A stretch of DNA of 64,000 nt. Origin: Pseudomonas cremoris (GTDB lineage: Bacteria > Pseudomonadota > Gammaproteobacteria > Pseudomonadales > Pseudomonadaceae). Numbering within the stretch: position 1 is the first letter of the stretch; every line of letters starts with the position of its first letter. Position numbers and translations under genes: made by a program. The notes under the pieces are model-generated. The model had not been told where the DNA came from, made no database searches, and saw only the letters and a list, made by a program, of their open reading frames with translations. Where the stretch lies: the NCBI RefSeq assembly GCF_014230465.1, contig NZ_JAAXCY010000015.1, forward strand, positions 89,801 through 153,800. The letters run 5' to 3'. Below, in pieces: positions 51,219 to 59,583 of the stretch.

Positions 51219-51802
51219 GGGTTGCTCTCATTGCGGGGCGTGGATTTTGCCATGTGAGTGTCCAGACGCAAGCGCCATACGTTGTTGAAGCGCAACTCGA
51301 TGGCGGACAACGGTTCGACATCGATGCGGTAGAACATCGACACCGGGAATTGCAAGACGTAGAGCATCGCCGCGCGAATCACAAAGGGATGGGTGATGGC
51401 CACGACATGGCCAGGTTGGGATTCGAGGGATTTCATCCAGTCTCCAATCCGCGCGCAGACCTGGTCCACCGACTCGCCACCGTGGGGCGCGCGGGTGCTG
51501 TCGCTTAGCCAAGCGCCCAATTCGTCGCTGTTCAACTGGCCGATATCCTGGCCCTTCCATCGCCCAAAATCAGCATCGCGCAGCCCGTCATCAATGACCG
51601 CATCACTGCCGAACACGCCCGCCGTCTGCCGCGTACGCGCTTCTGGGCCGCACAACAGGCGTCGGTTTTCCTTGTAGCGGCCAGCCAGAGACAGCGCCGC
51701 GCCCTGCCAATCCATTGCCACCGCCTCGTCATCGGGGAAATGCCCCTTTTTCTGCAAGGGTGTAACGGCATGGCAAATCAAGGTCAGACGGGTGGTTTGC
51801 AT
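51215..51802 (-). CDS. Histidine phosphatase family protein
   Basis: A 195-residue phosphoglycerate-mutase-fold protein from ATG 51802. The catalytic region is LICHAVTP (usual LVRHG modified to CHA), followed by CGPEARTRQTAGVFG and the second histidine in AITHPFVIRA. The first arginine of RHG is replaced by Cys. It is coupled to cobF, so a role in cobalamin nucleotide-loop metabolism (CobC-like) is possible but not shown. Confidence 0.75.
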   Translation of the reverse strand: MQTTRLTLICHAVTPLQKKGHFPDDEAVAMDWQGAALSLAGRYKENRRLLCGPEARTRQTAGVFGSDAVIDDGLRDADFGRWKGQDIGQLNSDELGAWLSDSTRAPHGGESVDQVCARIGDWMKSLESQPGHVVAITHPFVIRAAMLYVLQFPVSMFYRIDVEPLSAIELRFNNVWRLRLDTHMAKSTPRNESNP

Positions 51803-51872
51803 CGCAATTGCACTCTGTTTCGACGCGCAGTCAGCATAGACTCGCGAAGCTGTTTCACATGTTACAACGAAC

Positions 51873-52022
51873 ATGAAACAGGAAGCTGGTTGCGTGCGGC
51901 TATGGAAATTCCGCGTGGCATCCCTGGGCATCCAACGGGTGCTGTGGACCACCGTGGGCCTGGTGTTTGGCGCGGTGGCCAAGCGCAAATTGAGCCAGCC
52001 ACGCGCACGTTTCAACGCCTGA
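51873..52022 (+). CDS. Possible small membrane-type protein
   Basis: A 49-residue frame, MKQEAGCVRLWKFRVASLG, then a hydrophobic stretch and a basic C-terminus. It occupies the gap between two minus-strand genes. Codon third positions are mostly G or C as in real genes, but no ribosome site is visible and I recognise no family. It could be a chance frame. Confidence 0.25.
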   Translation: MKQEAGCVRLWKFRVASLGIQRVLWTTVGLVFGAVAKRKLSQPRARFNA

Positions 52023-52026
52023 CGCG

Positions 52027-52566
52027 CTAGATTCCGGGACGGGCCAGATAGAACACCTGATAGCCCGTTCCGGGATGCTCAACGTCCAGCGCCTTCGCCG
52101 ACAAGGTAAACCGCACCAGGCGCCAGGCTTGCACATCCAGCGCCAGGAAGACCGCGAACGTATCGCGGTTGTCCGCCACCTGCTGATTGCGTTGTTTCTC
52201 CTCGGCCAATATCCCGGCCCGATCCGCCCCTGGCTCCAGCGGCCATTCTTCCCGATACACACTCAACGCACTCTGCGCCGGCCCGCGCTGCACGTCCAAC
52301 GGCAGCCAACTCTCGATATGCGGGCGACCAAAGCTGTCGAGCACTTTCTGGAAGCGCTCCCCGAGCAAAAAATCGGCGGCCTGCAGCGGGTCGGCCCACA
52401 GGTATACCGACGAATACACGTTGCCCCCGTGCTCCTGGGCGATAAACGCCTTGAACAGTAACCCTTCGGCGTGATCCCACAACGGCCCCAATTGCGCGGC
52501 ACGGCGGCGGATCACGTTCATGTCGTAGTCGGATGGCAAGCGGTGTGAATACTGTTTGGCAAACAT
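52027..52566 (-). CDS. DUF4865 family protein
   Basis: A 179-residue protein from ATG 52566 with GGGAG 7 bases upstream. The N-terminus MFAKQYSHRLPSDYDMNVIR and LWDHAEGLLFKAF fit the DUF4865 family, whose members lie beside LysR regulators and monooxygenase-type genes. No function is established. It is divergent from the LysR gene at 52660 and probably regulated by it. Confidence 0.75.
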   Translation of the reverse strand: MFAKQYSHRLPSDYDMNVIRRRAAQLGPLWDHAEGLLFKAFIAQEHGGNVYSSVYLWADPLQAADFLLGERFQKVLDSFGRPHIESWLPLDVQRGPAQSALSVYREEWPLEPGADRAGILAEEKQRNQQVADNRDTFAVFLALDVQAWRLVRFTLSAKALDVEHPGTGYQVFYLARPGI

Positions 52567-52659
52567 ATAAAAGCTCCCGTGCAAGGTGAGGTTACAGCTT
52601 GCGCAGCAGCGATGATTTCAACAAGATATGAGCCGATATAGATGCGATAAGGATTTGAT

Positions 52660-53526
52660 ATGGCTGACGTGCTCAAGCCCCTGGATATCGACACCGTACA
52701 GGCCTTCGTCCTGGTGGCCGATTTCGCCAGTTTCACCCGCGCCGCCGACGCGCTCGATACGTCCCAGGCCGCCGTCAGCCTAAAACTCAAGCGCCTGGAA
52801 GAACGCCTGGGTTATCGCTTGCTGGAACGCACGCCGCGGCACGTGCGCCTGTCGCCTCAAGGCGAGCAATTCATCGTCGCCGCCCGCGCGCTGCTCAACG
52901 CCCACGAACGCGCCCTTGGCGACATGGGAGCCCACGCGCCCCGACGTTTGGTCATCGGTATCAGCGACTATGTGGCCGGGCCGGACCTGCCGCTGTGGCT
53001 CAGCCGCCTTGCCGCCTATGACCCACTGGTGATTCTTGAAGTGCGCATCGCCTCCTCCCGCGACCTGGTAGCCGCCTTCGACCGCAATGAGCTGAACGCC
53101 GTGATCGTGCGCAACGAAGGCGACCGGCAGGATGGCGAAGTGTTGGCGGTGGAGCGCTTTGGCTGGTTCGCATCGCCGACCTGGCAACACACGCCGGGCA
53201 TGCCGCTGCGCATGGCGACCATGGCGGCGCCCTGTGGGGTCCGGCATTTGGCGACACGCGTGTTGGATGAGGCGCGTATCGACTGGACCGAAGTGTTTGT
53301 CGGCGGCGGCGTGATGGCCGTCGGGGCAGCCGTCAGCGCCGGCCTCGGGGTCGCCGCCCTCGCCCATCGCGTGGCCCCGGCCGGTGCAGTGGACGTGAGC
53401 GAGCAACACGGCTTGCCGCCCCTGCCGGTGAGTGAGGTGGTGCTCTACAGCCGCATTAGCGATGCGCGCTCGCGGGAGACTCTGCGCGCGTTGAGTGCAA
53501 CGTTTCGAGGTGTGCTGCAACGCTGA
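52660..53526 (+). CDS. LysR family transcriptional regulator
   Basis: A 288-residue regulator whose N-terminal helix-turn-helix reads VQAFVLVADFASFTRAADALDTSQAAVSLKLKRLEERLG. The effector domain follows (GISDYVAGPDLPLWLSRLAAYDPLV). It is divergent from the DUF4865 gene with a 93-base gap, the classical LysR arrangement. Confidence 0.87.
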   Translation: MADVLKPLDIDTVQAFVLVADFASFTRAADALDTSQAAVSLKLKRLEERLGYRLLERTPRHVRLSPQGEQFIVAARALLNAHERALGDMGAHAPRRLVIGISDYVAGPDLPLWLSRLAAYDPLVILEVRIASSRDLVAAFDRNELNAVIVRNEGDRQDGEVLAVERFGWFASPTWQHTPGMPLRMATMAAPCGVRHLATRVLDEARIDWTEVFVGGGVMAVGAAVSAGLGVAALAHRVAPAGAVDVSEQHGLPPLPVSEVVLYSRISDARSRETLRALSATFRGVLQR

Positions 53527-53588
53527 GCCAGATGTGGTTTTTGGATATACCCGCATTCCCCCTGTGGGAGCGTGATCGACAAACCTAC

Positions 53589-54566
53589 TCAATCAAACCA
53601 CTCCCGCCGCCCCTCAAACGTGCTGACGATCAACTCCACAATCATCTGCACCGCCTCGGCATGTTGCACCTGGGCATTCACGGCCAGCCACACCTGGCGC
53701 TGCATACCCTCGGCCAGCAACCCCGGCAACGCCACCAGGCCACGGTCGAAGTTGCTCATGTAGTGCGGCAGCAAACCGATGCAGGCGCCGCAACGGATCA
53801 TTTCCAGCATCAACGAATAGGCATGCACCTGCACCACCGCGGCCAAACGTTGCTGTACCACCTGGTTCCACGGTTGCAAGGCACCGACCTGGGCATCCGG
53901 CTGCCATTGCACCAGCATGTAGTCATCCAGGTCTTCGACGCTGTCCGGGCGTGTGATCAGGCGTGAGTAGCGCTTGGCGATATGCGGCAGATACTCCAAG
54001 CGTGCCAAGGAACGGGGCGGCTCGGTGGCAAAGCTTGGGCCGGGTACCGGGCCGTCGTTGTCCGATAGCCACAGCACCACATCGACGTCCACCGCTTGCA
54101 GGGACAAATGGCTGTCGAGGGAGATGATCTCCAGCCGCACACTGGCGTTGCGCCGCAGCAAAGCGATCAAGTCGCGACCCAGAATGTCATGCAGGATCGG
54201 CTCCGCCACCGCCAGGCGAATCAGCGGCTGCTCCACCACCGGCAAGCGCCGTTCATGGGCCAGGGCGATCAGTTGCGCCTGCAATTGCAGGCCATCACGA
54301 CTGAGCACCAGGCCGTTGCCCTGGTAGGTGAACAGCGAATGGCGCAGGTGTTCTTCCAACTGCGCCAGGCGCTTGCGCAACAGCGTCGCCTTGATATTCA
54401 AACTGCGCGCCGCCTGCATGAAACAACCACAGCGTGCGCTCACCAGAAAGTAGCGCGCCACGTCCGGGTCGATCTCGTGGGCCAGGGCCAACCAGGTGTT
54501 GCGCGACTCGGCTGGCGCCCGATACGCGGCGGGCCCGTGGGGGGCAGACGGTTCTAGAAATGCCAT
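53589..54566 (-). CDS. LysR family regulator at the end of the pdt-like locus
   Basis: A 325-residue protein. The helix-turn-helix (VARYFLVSARCGCFMQAARSLNIKATLLRKRLAQLEEHL) is unusual in having KATLLRK where most LysR proteins have QSAVSR. The C-terminal effector domain reads YMLVQWQPDAQVGALQPW. It lies downstream of the PPIase gene in the same orientation; a LysR gene is found at the same place (PA0701) next to the P. aeruginosa pdt locus. Confidence 0.8.
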   Translation of the reverse strand: MAFLEPSAPHGPAAYRAPAESRNTWLALAHEIDPDVARYFLVSARCGCFMQAARSLNIKATLLRKRLAQLEEHLRHSLFTYQGNGLVLSRDGLQLQAQLIALAHERRLPVVEQPLIRLAVAEPILHDILGRDLIALLRRNASVRLEIISLDSHLSLQAVDVDVVLWLSDNDGPVPGPSFATEPPRSLARLEYLPHIAKRYSRLITRPDSVEDLDDYMLVQWQPDAQVGALQPWNQVVQQRLAAVVQVHAYSLMLEMIRCGACIGLLPHYMSNFDRGLVALPGLLAEGMQRQVWLAVNAQVQHAEAVQMIVELIVSTFEGRREWFD

Positions 54567-54616
54567 GGGAGACTCCCTGTCTTGTGGTCTGTGCATCCAA
54601 TGCGGGTTGATGCGTG

Positions 54617-55558
54617 TTACTCCAGCACCTTGTTCAACTCGGCACCGTCGATGCTCAAGGTTGCGGTGTTGAGCATGCCTTCCAGATAGGCCTTGGCAAT
54701 CTGCTCTTGCCGCTGGGCACGCAAGGCCTGCGTCAGTCGTTCGCGCAGCTCATCAAGGGTGGCAGTGCGCGCCGGTTGCTGGCCGGTCAGCTTCAGCACA
54801 TGGAACCCGGCAGCGCTTTGCACCACGTCCGACACTGCACCGACTTTCAAGCGCGATACCGCCCCGCGCACCTCCGGCACCAATTGCTGCAAGGGCTGCA
54901 TACCCGAATCCCCACCCCGTGCGGCGGTTTCCGGGTCTTGGGAAAACTGCGTGGCCAAGGCTGCGAATTCACCCGGCGCGGCCTGTGCCTTGCGGCTCAA
55001 TTCCTGGGCCTGGCGGCGCACGCTGTCGACGCTTTGCGGGTCGCTCACCCCAAGGAAAATCTGGCTTACCCGGTACAACGGCGGCGTTACCCACTGGGCC
55101 TTGCCGCTGTCATAGGCTTGCTGCAGTTCGGCTGCACTGGGGTAGTCTGCCGGCACCTGGCTGACCGACAGCATGTAGTCGCGAAACACGATCTGCTCGG
55201 CGGCGGCGCGGGTCTGTTGCTCCACTTCCGGGCGTTGGCGCCAGCCCTGGGCGTCGGCCTGCTCCAGCACGGCCTTTTGCGCCAAGCGTGAACGAATCCA
55301 GGTTTCCAGTGCGCCACGGTTGCCGCGCAACTGCTCGCGGGACTCGGCTGGCAGGCTGGCCAGCACGGTTTTCAGTTCCGGCAGGTCGATCTGCTGGTTG
55401 CCCAGGCGCGCAACGGCCGGCCTGGTCGATTGAGGGTTGGTCACTGGCGCCGGCTGTTGCGCCGCCACCGGGTCGCTGCCCGGTCGCAGGCTCAGGCCCA
55501 CCGCCACCACCAGCAAGGCCAGCGCACCCGCGCCGACCATCAGGGTTGGTTTTTTCAC
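54617..55558 (-). CDS. SurA/PpiC-type peptidyl-prolyl isomerase
   Basis: A 313-residue protein with an N-terminal membrane anchor (LMVGAGALALLVVAVGLSL) and a periplasmic parvulin domain. A SurA-N-like helical region precedes the rotamase core (YRVSQIFLGVSDPQSVDSVRRQAQ, then GDSGMQPLQQLVPEVRGAV and SAAGFHVLKL). It probably assists folding of the secreted or outer-membrane proteins of this locus. It corresponds to PA0699 in P. aeruginosa. Confidence 0.83.
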   Translation of the reverse strand: MKKPTLMVGAGALALLVVAVGLSLRPGSDPVAAQQPAPVTNPQSTRPAVARLGNQQIDLPELKTVLASLPAESREQLRGNRGALETWIRSRLAQKAVLEQADAQGWRQRPEVEQQTRAAAEQIVFRDYMLSVSQVPADYPSAAELQQAYDSGKAQWVTPPLYRVSQIFLGVSDPQSVDSVRRQAQELSRKAQAAPGEFAALATQFSQDPETAARGGDSGMQPLQQLVPEVRGAVSRLKVGAVSDVVQSAAGFHVLKLTGQQPARTATLDELRERLTQALRAQRQEQIAKAYLEGMLNTATLSIDGAELNKVLE

Positions 55559-56028
55559 AGTACAGGTGCCTCTTCGCCAACCGGCTCAACCGCTGCCTGG
55601 GCTTGCAACTGCGCAGCTTGCTGGCTGTATTCACGCAGGTAGACGATGAATTCCTGCAACAGTCGATCCCACAGTTCCAACTGGCTGCGCAGGTGCGTGG
55701 CGCCGACACCAGCCACCACCACATCCATCTCCATCAGCAGGAACTCGCCCTGCACCGACAAGCGCGCAAAACGGCGTGAGGCATTCCACACCTGGGCCAG
55801 GCCTTCGGGCAATTCACCCTGGATACGCAGCGCGCAGCTGTAAGTGAAGTCCACATAGTTGCCCTGCTCTGCCGCCGGGTTGCCGAAACGCACGGCGAAA
55901 CCGATGCCTTGGCTGGCGCTGAGCAATTGCACGATGCCGTTCTGTTCGGTCTGGTTGACGCGGTAGCCGGCCTCTTGAAGCAGTTCAGTCAGGCTCTGGG
56001 TGGTCACGCTGGTGATCAATTCGCTCAT
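55555..56028 (-). CDS. YbjN domain protein
   Basis: A 157-residue soluble protein resembling the YbjN/type III secretion chaperone-like fold (SLTELLQEAGYRVNQTEQNGIVQLL, then FTYSCALRIQGELPEGLAQVWN). Its stop overlaps the start of the PPIase gene. The role in the pdt-like locus is unknown. It matches the position of PA0698. Confidence 0.7.
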   Translation of the reverse strand: MSELITSVTTQSLTELLQEAGYRVNQTEQNGIVQLLSASQGIGFAVRFGNPAAEQGNYVDFTYSCALRIQGELPEGLAQVWNASRRFARLSVQGEFLLMEMDVVVAGVGATHLRSQLELWDRLLQEFIVYLREYSQQAAQLQAQAAVEPVGEEAPVL

Positions 56029-56048
56029 GGTGATCTCTTCCTTGTCTA

Positions 56049-56675
56049 TCAGTGATTGGCAGTTGCCTGGGGCGCATCAAAACGGCTCTTGTACAGATCG
56101 TCGCCAAAGCCCTGGGCGAGTTCTTCGAACTTGACCCGGGCGCCGCTGGCGAAGGGTTGGCGAATGCTCATCACCTCGGCCACGTCGATCTTTTCGTAGG
56201 CCGCCAGCAGTTGCTGCGCTACGCCGTACATCTGTTGATTCTTGACTGAACATTGCTGCACTTGTGTGTCACGTTCGCTCAACTGGGCCTGCAAGCGGGC
56301 ACGCTCGGCTTCCTTGCCCTTGGCCAGTACCAGCAACTCGTCATAAGCCTTCTTGAACTTGCCGATCTGCTCGTTGCTTGCCGCCACCTGGGCTTGCGCC
56401 TGGCTGTGCAGGCTCTGTTGCTGGCCGGCCATTTGCTCGGCCACGCCACGGGTCTTTTCCAGCTCGGCGGTCAGTTGCTTGATTTGCGCCTGGGCCTGTT
56501 TAGCCTGGGTTTCGGCAGCGATGCGCGCGGCACTCGCCTGGGCCTGTTCGCTTTGCAACGCCTGCAACTGCTGGGTGGTGCTGCGCAGTTGGGTACGCAG
56601 ACGCTCTTCCATGCCTTCGGCACTGGCGCCGGTGGCGACGAACAACAACAGCAGCCCGCAGATTCGCGTGTTCAT
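56049..56675 (-). CDS. Periplasmic coiled-coil protein
   Basis: A 208-residue protein with a signal peptide (ICGLLLLFVATGASAEG). A long coiled coil rich in Gln, Ala and Glu follows (residues about 25-150, for example QLRSTTQQLQALQSEQAQAS). A short globular end reads IDVAEVMSIRQPFASGARVKFEEL. No catalytic motif. It probably links or stabilises the envelope complex encoded by the locus. Confidence 0.65.
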   Translation of the reverse strand: MNTRICGLLLLFVATGASAEGMEERLRTQLRSTTQQLQALQSEQAQASAARIAAETQAKQAQAQIKQLTAELEKTRGVAEQMAGQQQSLHSQAQAQVAASNEQIGKFKKAYDELLVLAKGKEAERARLQAQLSERDTQVQQCSVKNQQMYGVAQQLLAAYEKIDVAEVMSIRQPFASGARVKFEELAQGFGDDLYKSRFDAPQATANH

Positions 56676-56694
56676 GTGGCATCTCCTGTGCGCA

Positions 56695-58395
56695 TCAGAA
56701 GCGCGTGTTGAGTTCCAGTTGCATCACATCCACTTCAAACGGCTGGCCGTACACTTCCGACGCACTCAACCAACGCGCACTGGCGTAGATGTTCTTGTCG
56801 ATGCCGTAGTTGCCGCCGATGAAATAACCCTTGGCGTTGGTACCGCCCAAGTGAAACGAGGAGTCGTTGAAGCCGTCGGGCAAGGCGTCGGGTTGGATGT
56901 ACTTGTAGCCGGCCAACACGTTCCAGTCGCCGCGCTTGCGCATCTCCAGCGCACTGCCGAGGGTGAACGAAACCATCAGTGCATTGCCGCCACTTTCAAA
57001 CTGGCCGCTGCTGTTGATGTTGGTGACGATCTCGCCCTGGCTGCGCCGCAGCATCTCGCCCTTGTCGTAGGCCAGGTTGCGGATGTAGTTACCCTGGCTG
57101 CGCAGCTTGAAGTCACCCGGCAACTCGCTGTCCCAAACCGCGTTGAGGTCCAGCACATTGAACTTGGAGGCCAGGCCCACGTATTGCGGCAGCGGGGTTT
57201 TTGCAGGGTCCGTCGGGTCCAGTGGGATATCGCGCAGCAGGAACACGGTGTTGCCCTTCTGCATAAAGGCCACCCGCGTGCCGTCGGTGTCGCACCCGGC
57301 GGCGCCGGCCCACGGTTTGCAAGGGCTGGAGCGTTGGCCTTCGATGTCCTTGAACTGGTAGTAGGCACCGGCGAGCTTGAGGCTGTTGCTGCGGTTGATC
57401 TTCCAGTCGGCGCCAATTTGCCCACCGAACAGCCATTTGGTCTCGCTGTCTTCCTTGTCGATGCCGTTGGTGCTGGCAGCGTCAGAGGTGTACTCCACCG
57501 GGAACGCGCCCAAGGTCCCGAACAGGCCCCACTCGTTGCTGAGCTTGTGGTTGAAGATCGCGGCCACACCATCGAAGTTGAGGTCGTTGGAATACATCAT
57601 GTCGGTGGAATAGAACGGGTTGCCGATACGCCCGGCGGTCAGGGTCATGTAGTCGGTGGTTTTCCAGGTCAGGTAGCCCTGGTCCAGCCAGATATCTTTT
57701 TTGCCAAAACCGCCGCCCAACGTCTGGGTAGTGGACACCGGGTTGTTGTCGGAGCCGGTCCCCAGGCGAATGCCAGCGGTCCATTCCGGCGAAATCACGG
57801 CCTTCATGCCCAGGCGGGCACGCAGGCGGAACAGGTTTTCCCGGTCCTCGCGGGTATTGATCATCGGCGGGAACTTGTAGTTGGAGCTTTTGTTCACGTC
57901 ATACGGGCCGGTGTCATTGACCTTGGCGTAGTCGGTGATCTGGTTGCTGTTGTTGCCCGAGAAATAACGCGACTCGTCGCGCAAACGGATATCGCCATCA
58001 AAGCTGATGCGCGAGATCCAGTCCGGGAAAGTATTGGGCTGGGCCCAGTTTTCCTGCTTGGCGGTGTTCATCACTTCGGCTTTCACCTGATCGCGAATCT
58101 GGTCGCGCACCGCCTGCGGCACGTACTGCACACGCACATCGCCGGGTGCTGTCGCGGGGCCCGCAGCGACCACTGGCGCGGCATTGGCCTGGCGTGCCTG
58201 CTGGGCTTCTTTCTCGGCCTGGGCGATCAGCCCGTTGGCGGTGTCCTGGGTCAATACGCCTTGCTGCACCAACAGCCGGATCAGGTTGATGGTGACGTTT
58301 TCCGAGGGGGCGACCGGGGCAGCTGCCGCCTGGCCAACCAGGGTCGCGATGACCATGCCAACCGCCAGGGTCAGTCGATTCACGGGGGAAATCAT
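56695..58395 (-). CDS. Putative outer-membrane porin
   Basis: A 566-residue protein with signal peptide (LTLAVGMVIATLVGQAAAAP). The N-terminal coiled segment is SENVTINLIRLLVQQGVLTQDTANGLIAQAEKEAQQAR. A beta-barrel follows (ISFDGDIRLRDESRYFSG, then LFRLRARLGMKAVISPEW) and ends with the aromatic outer-membrane signature LELNTRF. It matches the putative porin family (Porin_5). ATG 58395 has AGGAG upstream. It probably forms the outer-membrane route for the substrate taken up by the TonB-like system next to it. Confidence 0.82.
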   Translation of the reverse strand: MISPVNRLTLAVGMVIATLVGQAAAAPVAPSENVTINLIRLLVQQGVLTQDTANGLIAQAEKEAQQARQANAAPVVAAGPATAPGDVRVQYVPQAVRDQIRDQVKAEVMNTAKQENWAQPNTFPDWISRISFDGDIRLRDESRYFSGNNSNQITDYAKVNDTGPYDVNKSSNYKFPPMINTREDRENLFRLRARLGMKAVISPEWTAGIRLGTGSDNNPVSTTQTLGGGFGKKDIWLDQGYLTWKTTDYMTLTAGRIGNPFYSTDMMYSNDLNFDGVAAIFNHKLSNEWGLFGTLGAFPVEYTSDAASTNGIDKEDSETKWLFGGQIGADWKINRSNSLKLAGAYYQFKDIEGQRSSPCKPWAGAAGCDTDGTRVAFMQKGNTVFLLRDIPLDPTDPAKTPLPQYVGLASKFNVLDLNAVWDSELPGDFKLRSQGNYIRNLAYDKGEMLRRSQGEIVTNINSSGQFESGGNALMVSFTLGSALEMRKRGDWNVLAGYKYIQPDALPDGFNDSSFHLGGTNAKGYFIGGNYGIDKNIYASARWLSASEVYGQPFEVDVMQLELNTRF

Positions 58396-58438
58396 GTGTA
58401 CGCAACTCCTGTAGAAAATTGCCAAAAATAAGGTTCGA

Positions 58439-59143
58439 TCAATCGGGGCGACGGCCCTTGAGGGACAGGCGCACCGGCATGGTTACCGAGGCCGGCACCC
58501 GCTGCGTGGCATGGGGCGCACGCAGCGCGGCCAACACCTGGGCATCGGTCTGGGCGTCGCCACTGGACTTGGCCAGCTCTGCCCGCGTGACCTGCCCCTC
58601 GGCGTTCAACCACAAGTCCGCCTGCACGGTGTAAGCCTTCTTGCGCAACTCCGGGTCTTCGCGCAGCAGGCGCTGAAACACTCCGGCCAGGTACTGCTTG
58701 TAGGTGCCAGCACCCAAGCCGCCACCACCGGAACCTGCCATGCCGCCGCCTTTGCCGGCGCCAATGTTGAAACCGTCGTTGCCAGACTGCGCATCGCCAT
58801 CGATCTGCATCGGGTTGGCCAAGTCATCGGCGGGTGAAGGCGGCGCTTCTTCGGCCGGCTTGACCTCTTCCGGCTCTGGCGTAGGCACCGGCTCCGGGAC
58901 TTTCTCCTCGACCTGGGGCTCGGGCTCCTTGGGTTTTTCCGGTGGGGGCGGCGGCGGGGGCGGCAACGGAATAATCGTCGGCACCTTCGGCGCTTCGCGG
59001 CGTACACCACTCATGTCATTGGCCCACTGCCACAAGAACCAGGCCGCCACAGCGCCCAGCAAAAGGCCTGCGCCCCACTTCAACGGGCGCAACGGCGGCT
59101 TGTTCTTCACCGGCAACGGCGTGATCGGGATCTGTGCGGTCAT
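58439..59143 (-). CDS. TonB-like energy transducer
   Basis: A 234-residue protein with one N-terminal membrane helix (WGAGLLLGAVAAWFLWQW). A proline/glutamate-rich spacer (IIPLPPPPPPPPEKPKEPEP) and a glycine-rich stretch follow. The C-terminal TonB/TolA-like domain reads YKQYLAGVFQRLLREDPELRKKAYTVQADLW. It completes an ExbB-ExbD-TonB-type machine with the two neighbouring genes and lies 3 bases after exbD. Confidence 0.82.
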   Translation of the reverse strand: MTAQIPITPLPVKNKPPLRPLKWGAGLLLGAVAAWFLWQWANDMSGVRREAPKVPTIIPLPPPPPPPPEKPKEPEPQVEEKVPEPVPTPEPEEVKPAEEAPPSPADDLANPMQIDGDAQSGNDGFNIGAGKGGGMAGSGGGGLGAGTYKQYLAGVFQRLLREDPELRKKAYTVQADLWLNAEGQVTRAELAKSSGDAQTDAQVLAALRAPHATQRVPASVTMPVRLSLKGRRPD

Positions 59144-59146
59144 GGC

Positions 59147-59572
59147 TCAGCCCTGGCTCGGTTTGCCGGTGACCAGCCCGACCTGGGACAGCTCCAGCCG
59201 TCGCAGCAAATCGAGCACTTCGATCACCTTCTGGTACTGCACCAACGCGTCACCGCGCACGATCACCGGGAAGTCCGGGTTCAGCGCTTTCTCGATACGC
59301 AGGCGCTCTTCCAGCTCGCCGAGGGTGACCGGGTAGGCATCCAGGAACACCTGGCCGCCATCGTTGACGGAGATGGCCTTGGTCTTGGCCTCCGACAGCG
59401 ACACCGAGGCACTGGCCTTGGGCAGATGAATCTGAATGCCCGACACCTGGGCAGTAGCGGTGAGGATGAACATCACCAGCACCACCATCAGCACGTCCAC
59501 CAGGGGCGTGATGTTGATGCTGTCGACGGCGGCATCATCGTCATCGTCGTGGGAGGCATTTACGGAAGCCAT
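59147..59572 (-). CDS. exbD: ExbD/TolR family biopolymer transport protein
   Basis: A 141-residue protein with an acidic N-terminus (DDDDDAAVDSINITPLVDVLM). The Asp in NITPLVDVLMVVLVMFI is the proton-pathway residue of ExbD/TolR. The periplasmic domain is LPVIVRGDALVQYQKVIEVLDLL-like. It partners the ExbB-type protein upstream to energise the TonB-like protein. It corresponds to exbD2 of the pdt locus. Confidence 0.88.
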   Translation of the reverse strand: MASVNASHDDDDDAAVDSINITPLVDVLMVVLVMFILTATAQVSGIQIHLPKASASVSLSEAKTKAISVNDGGQVFLDAYPVTLGELEERLRIEKALNPDFPVIVRGDALVQYQKVIEVLDLLRRLELSQVGLVTGKPSQG

Positions 59573-59583
59573 GCTGATTCTCC

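Noticed and set aside
51900..52262. Minus-strand frame of 120 codons between the phosphatase and DUF4865 genes
   Set aside because: It overlaps the DUF4865 gene in another frame, is rich in Arg and Trp as expected of a shadow frame, and has no ribosome site.
53562..53575. Isolated TGTGGGAGCG near 53562
   Set aside because: It has no inverted partner and is too short to call a REP copy with confidence.
56353..58431. Long plus-strand open frame (692 codons) opposite the porin gene
   Set aside because: The minus strand encodes a signal peptide, a beta-barrel and a terminal phenylalanine. The plus-strand translation has no family features.
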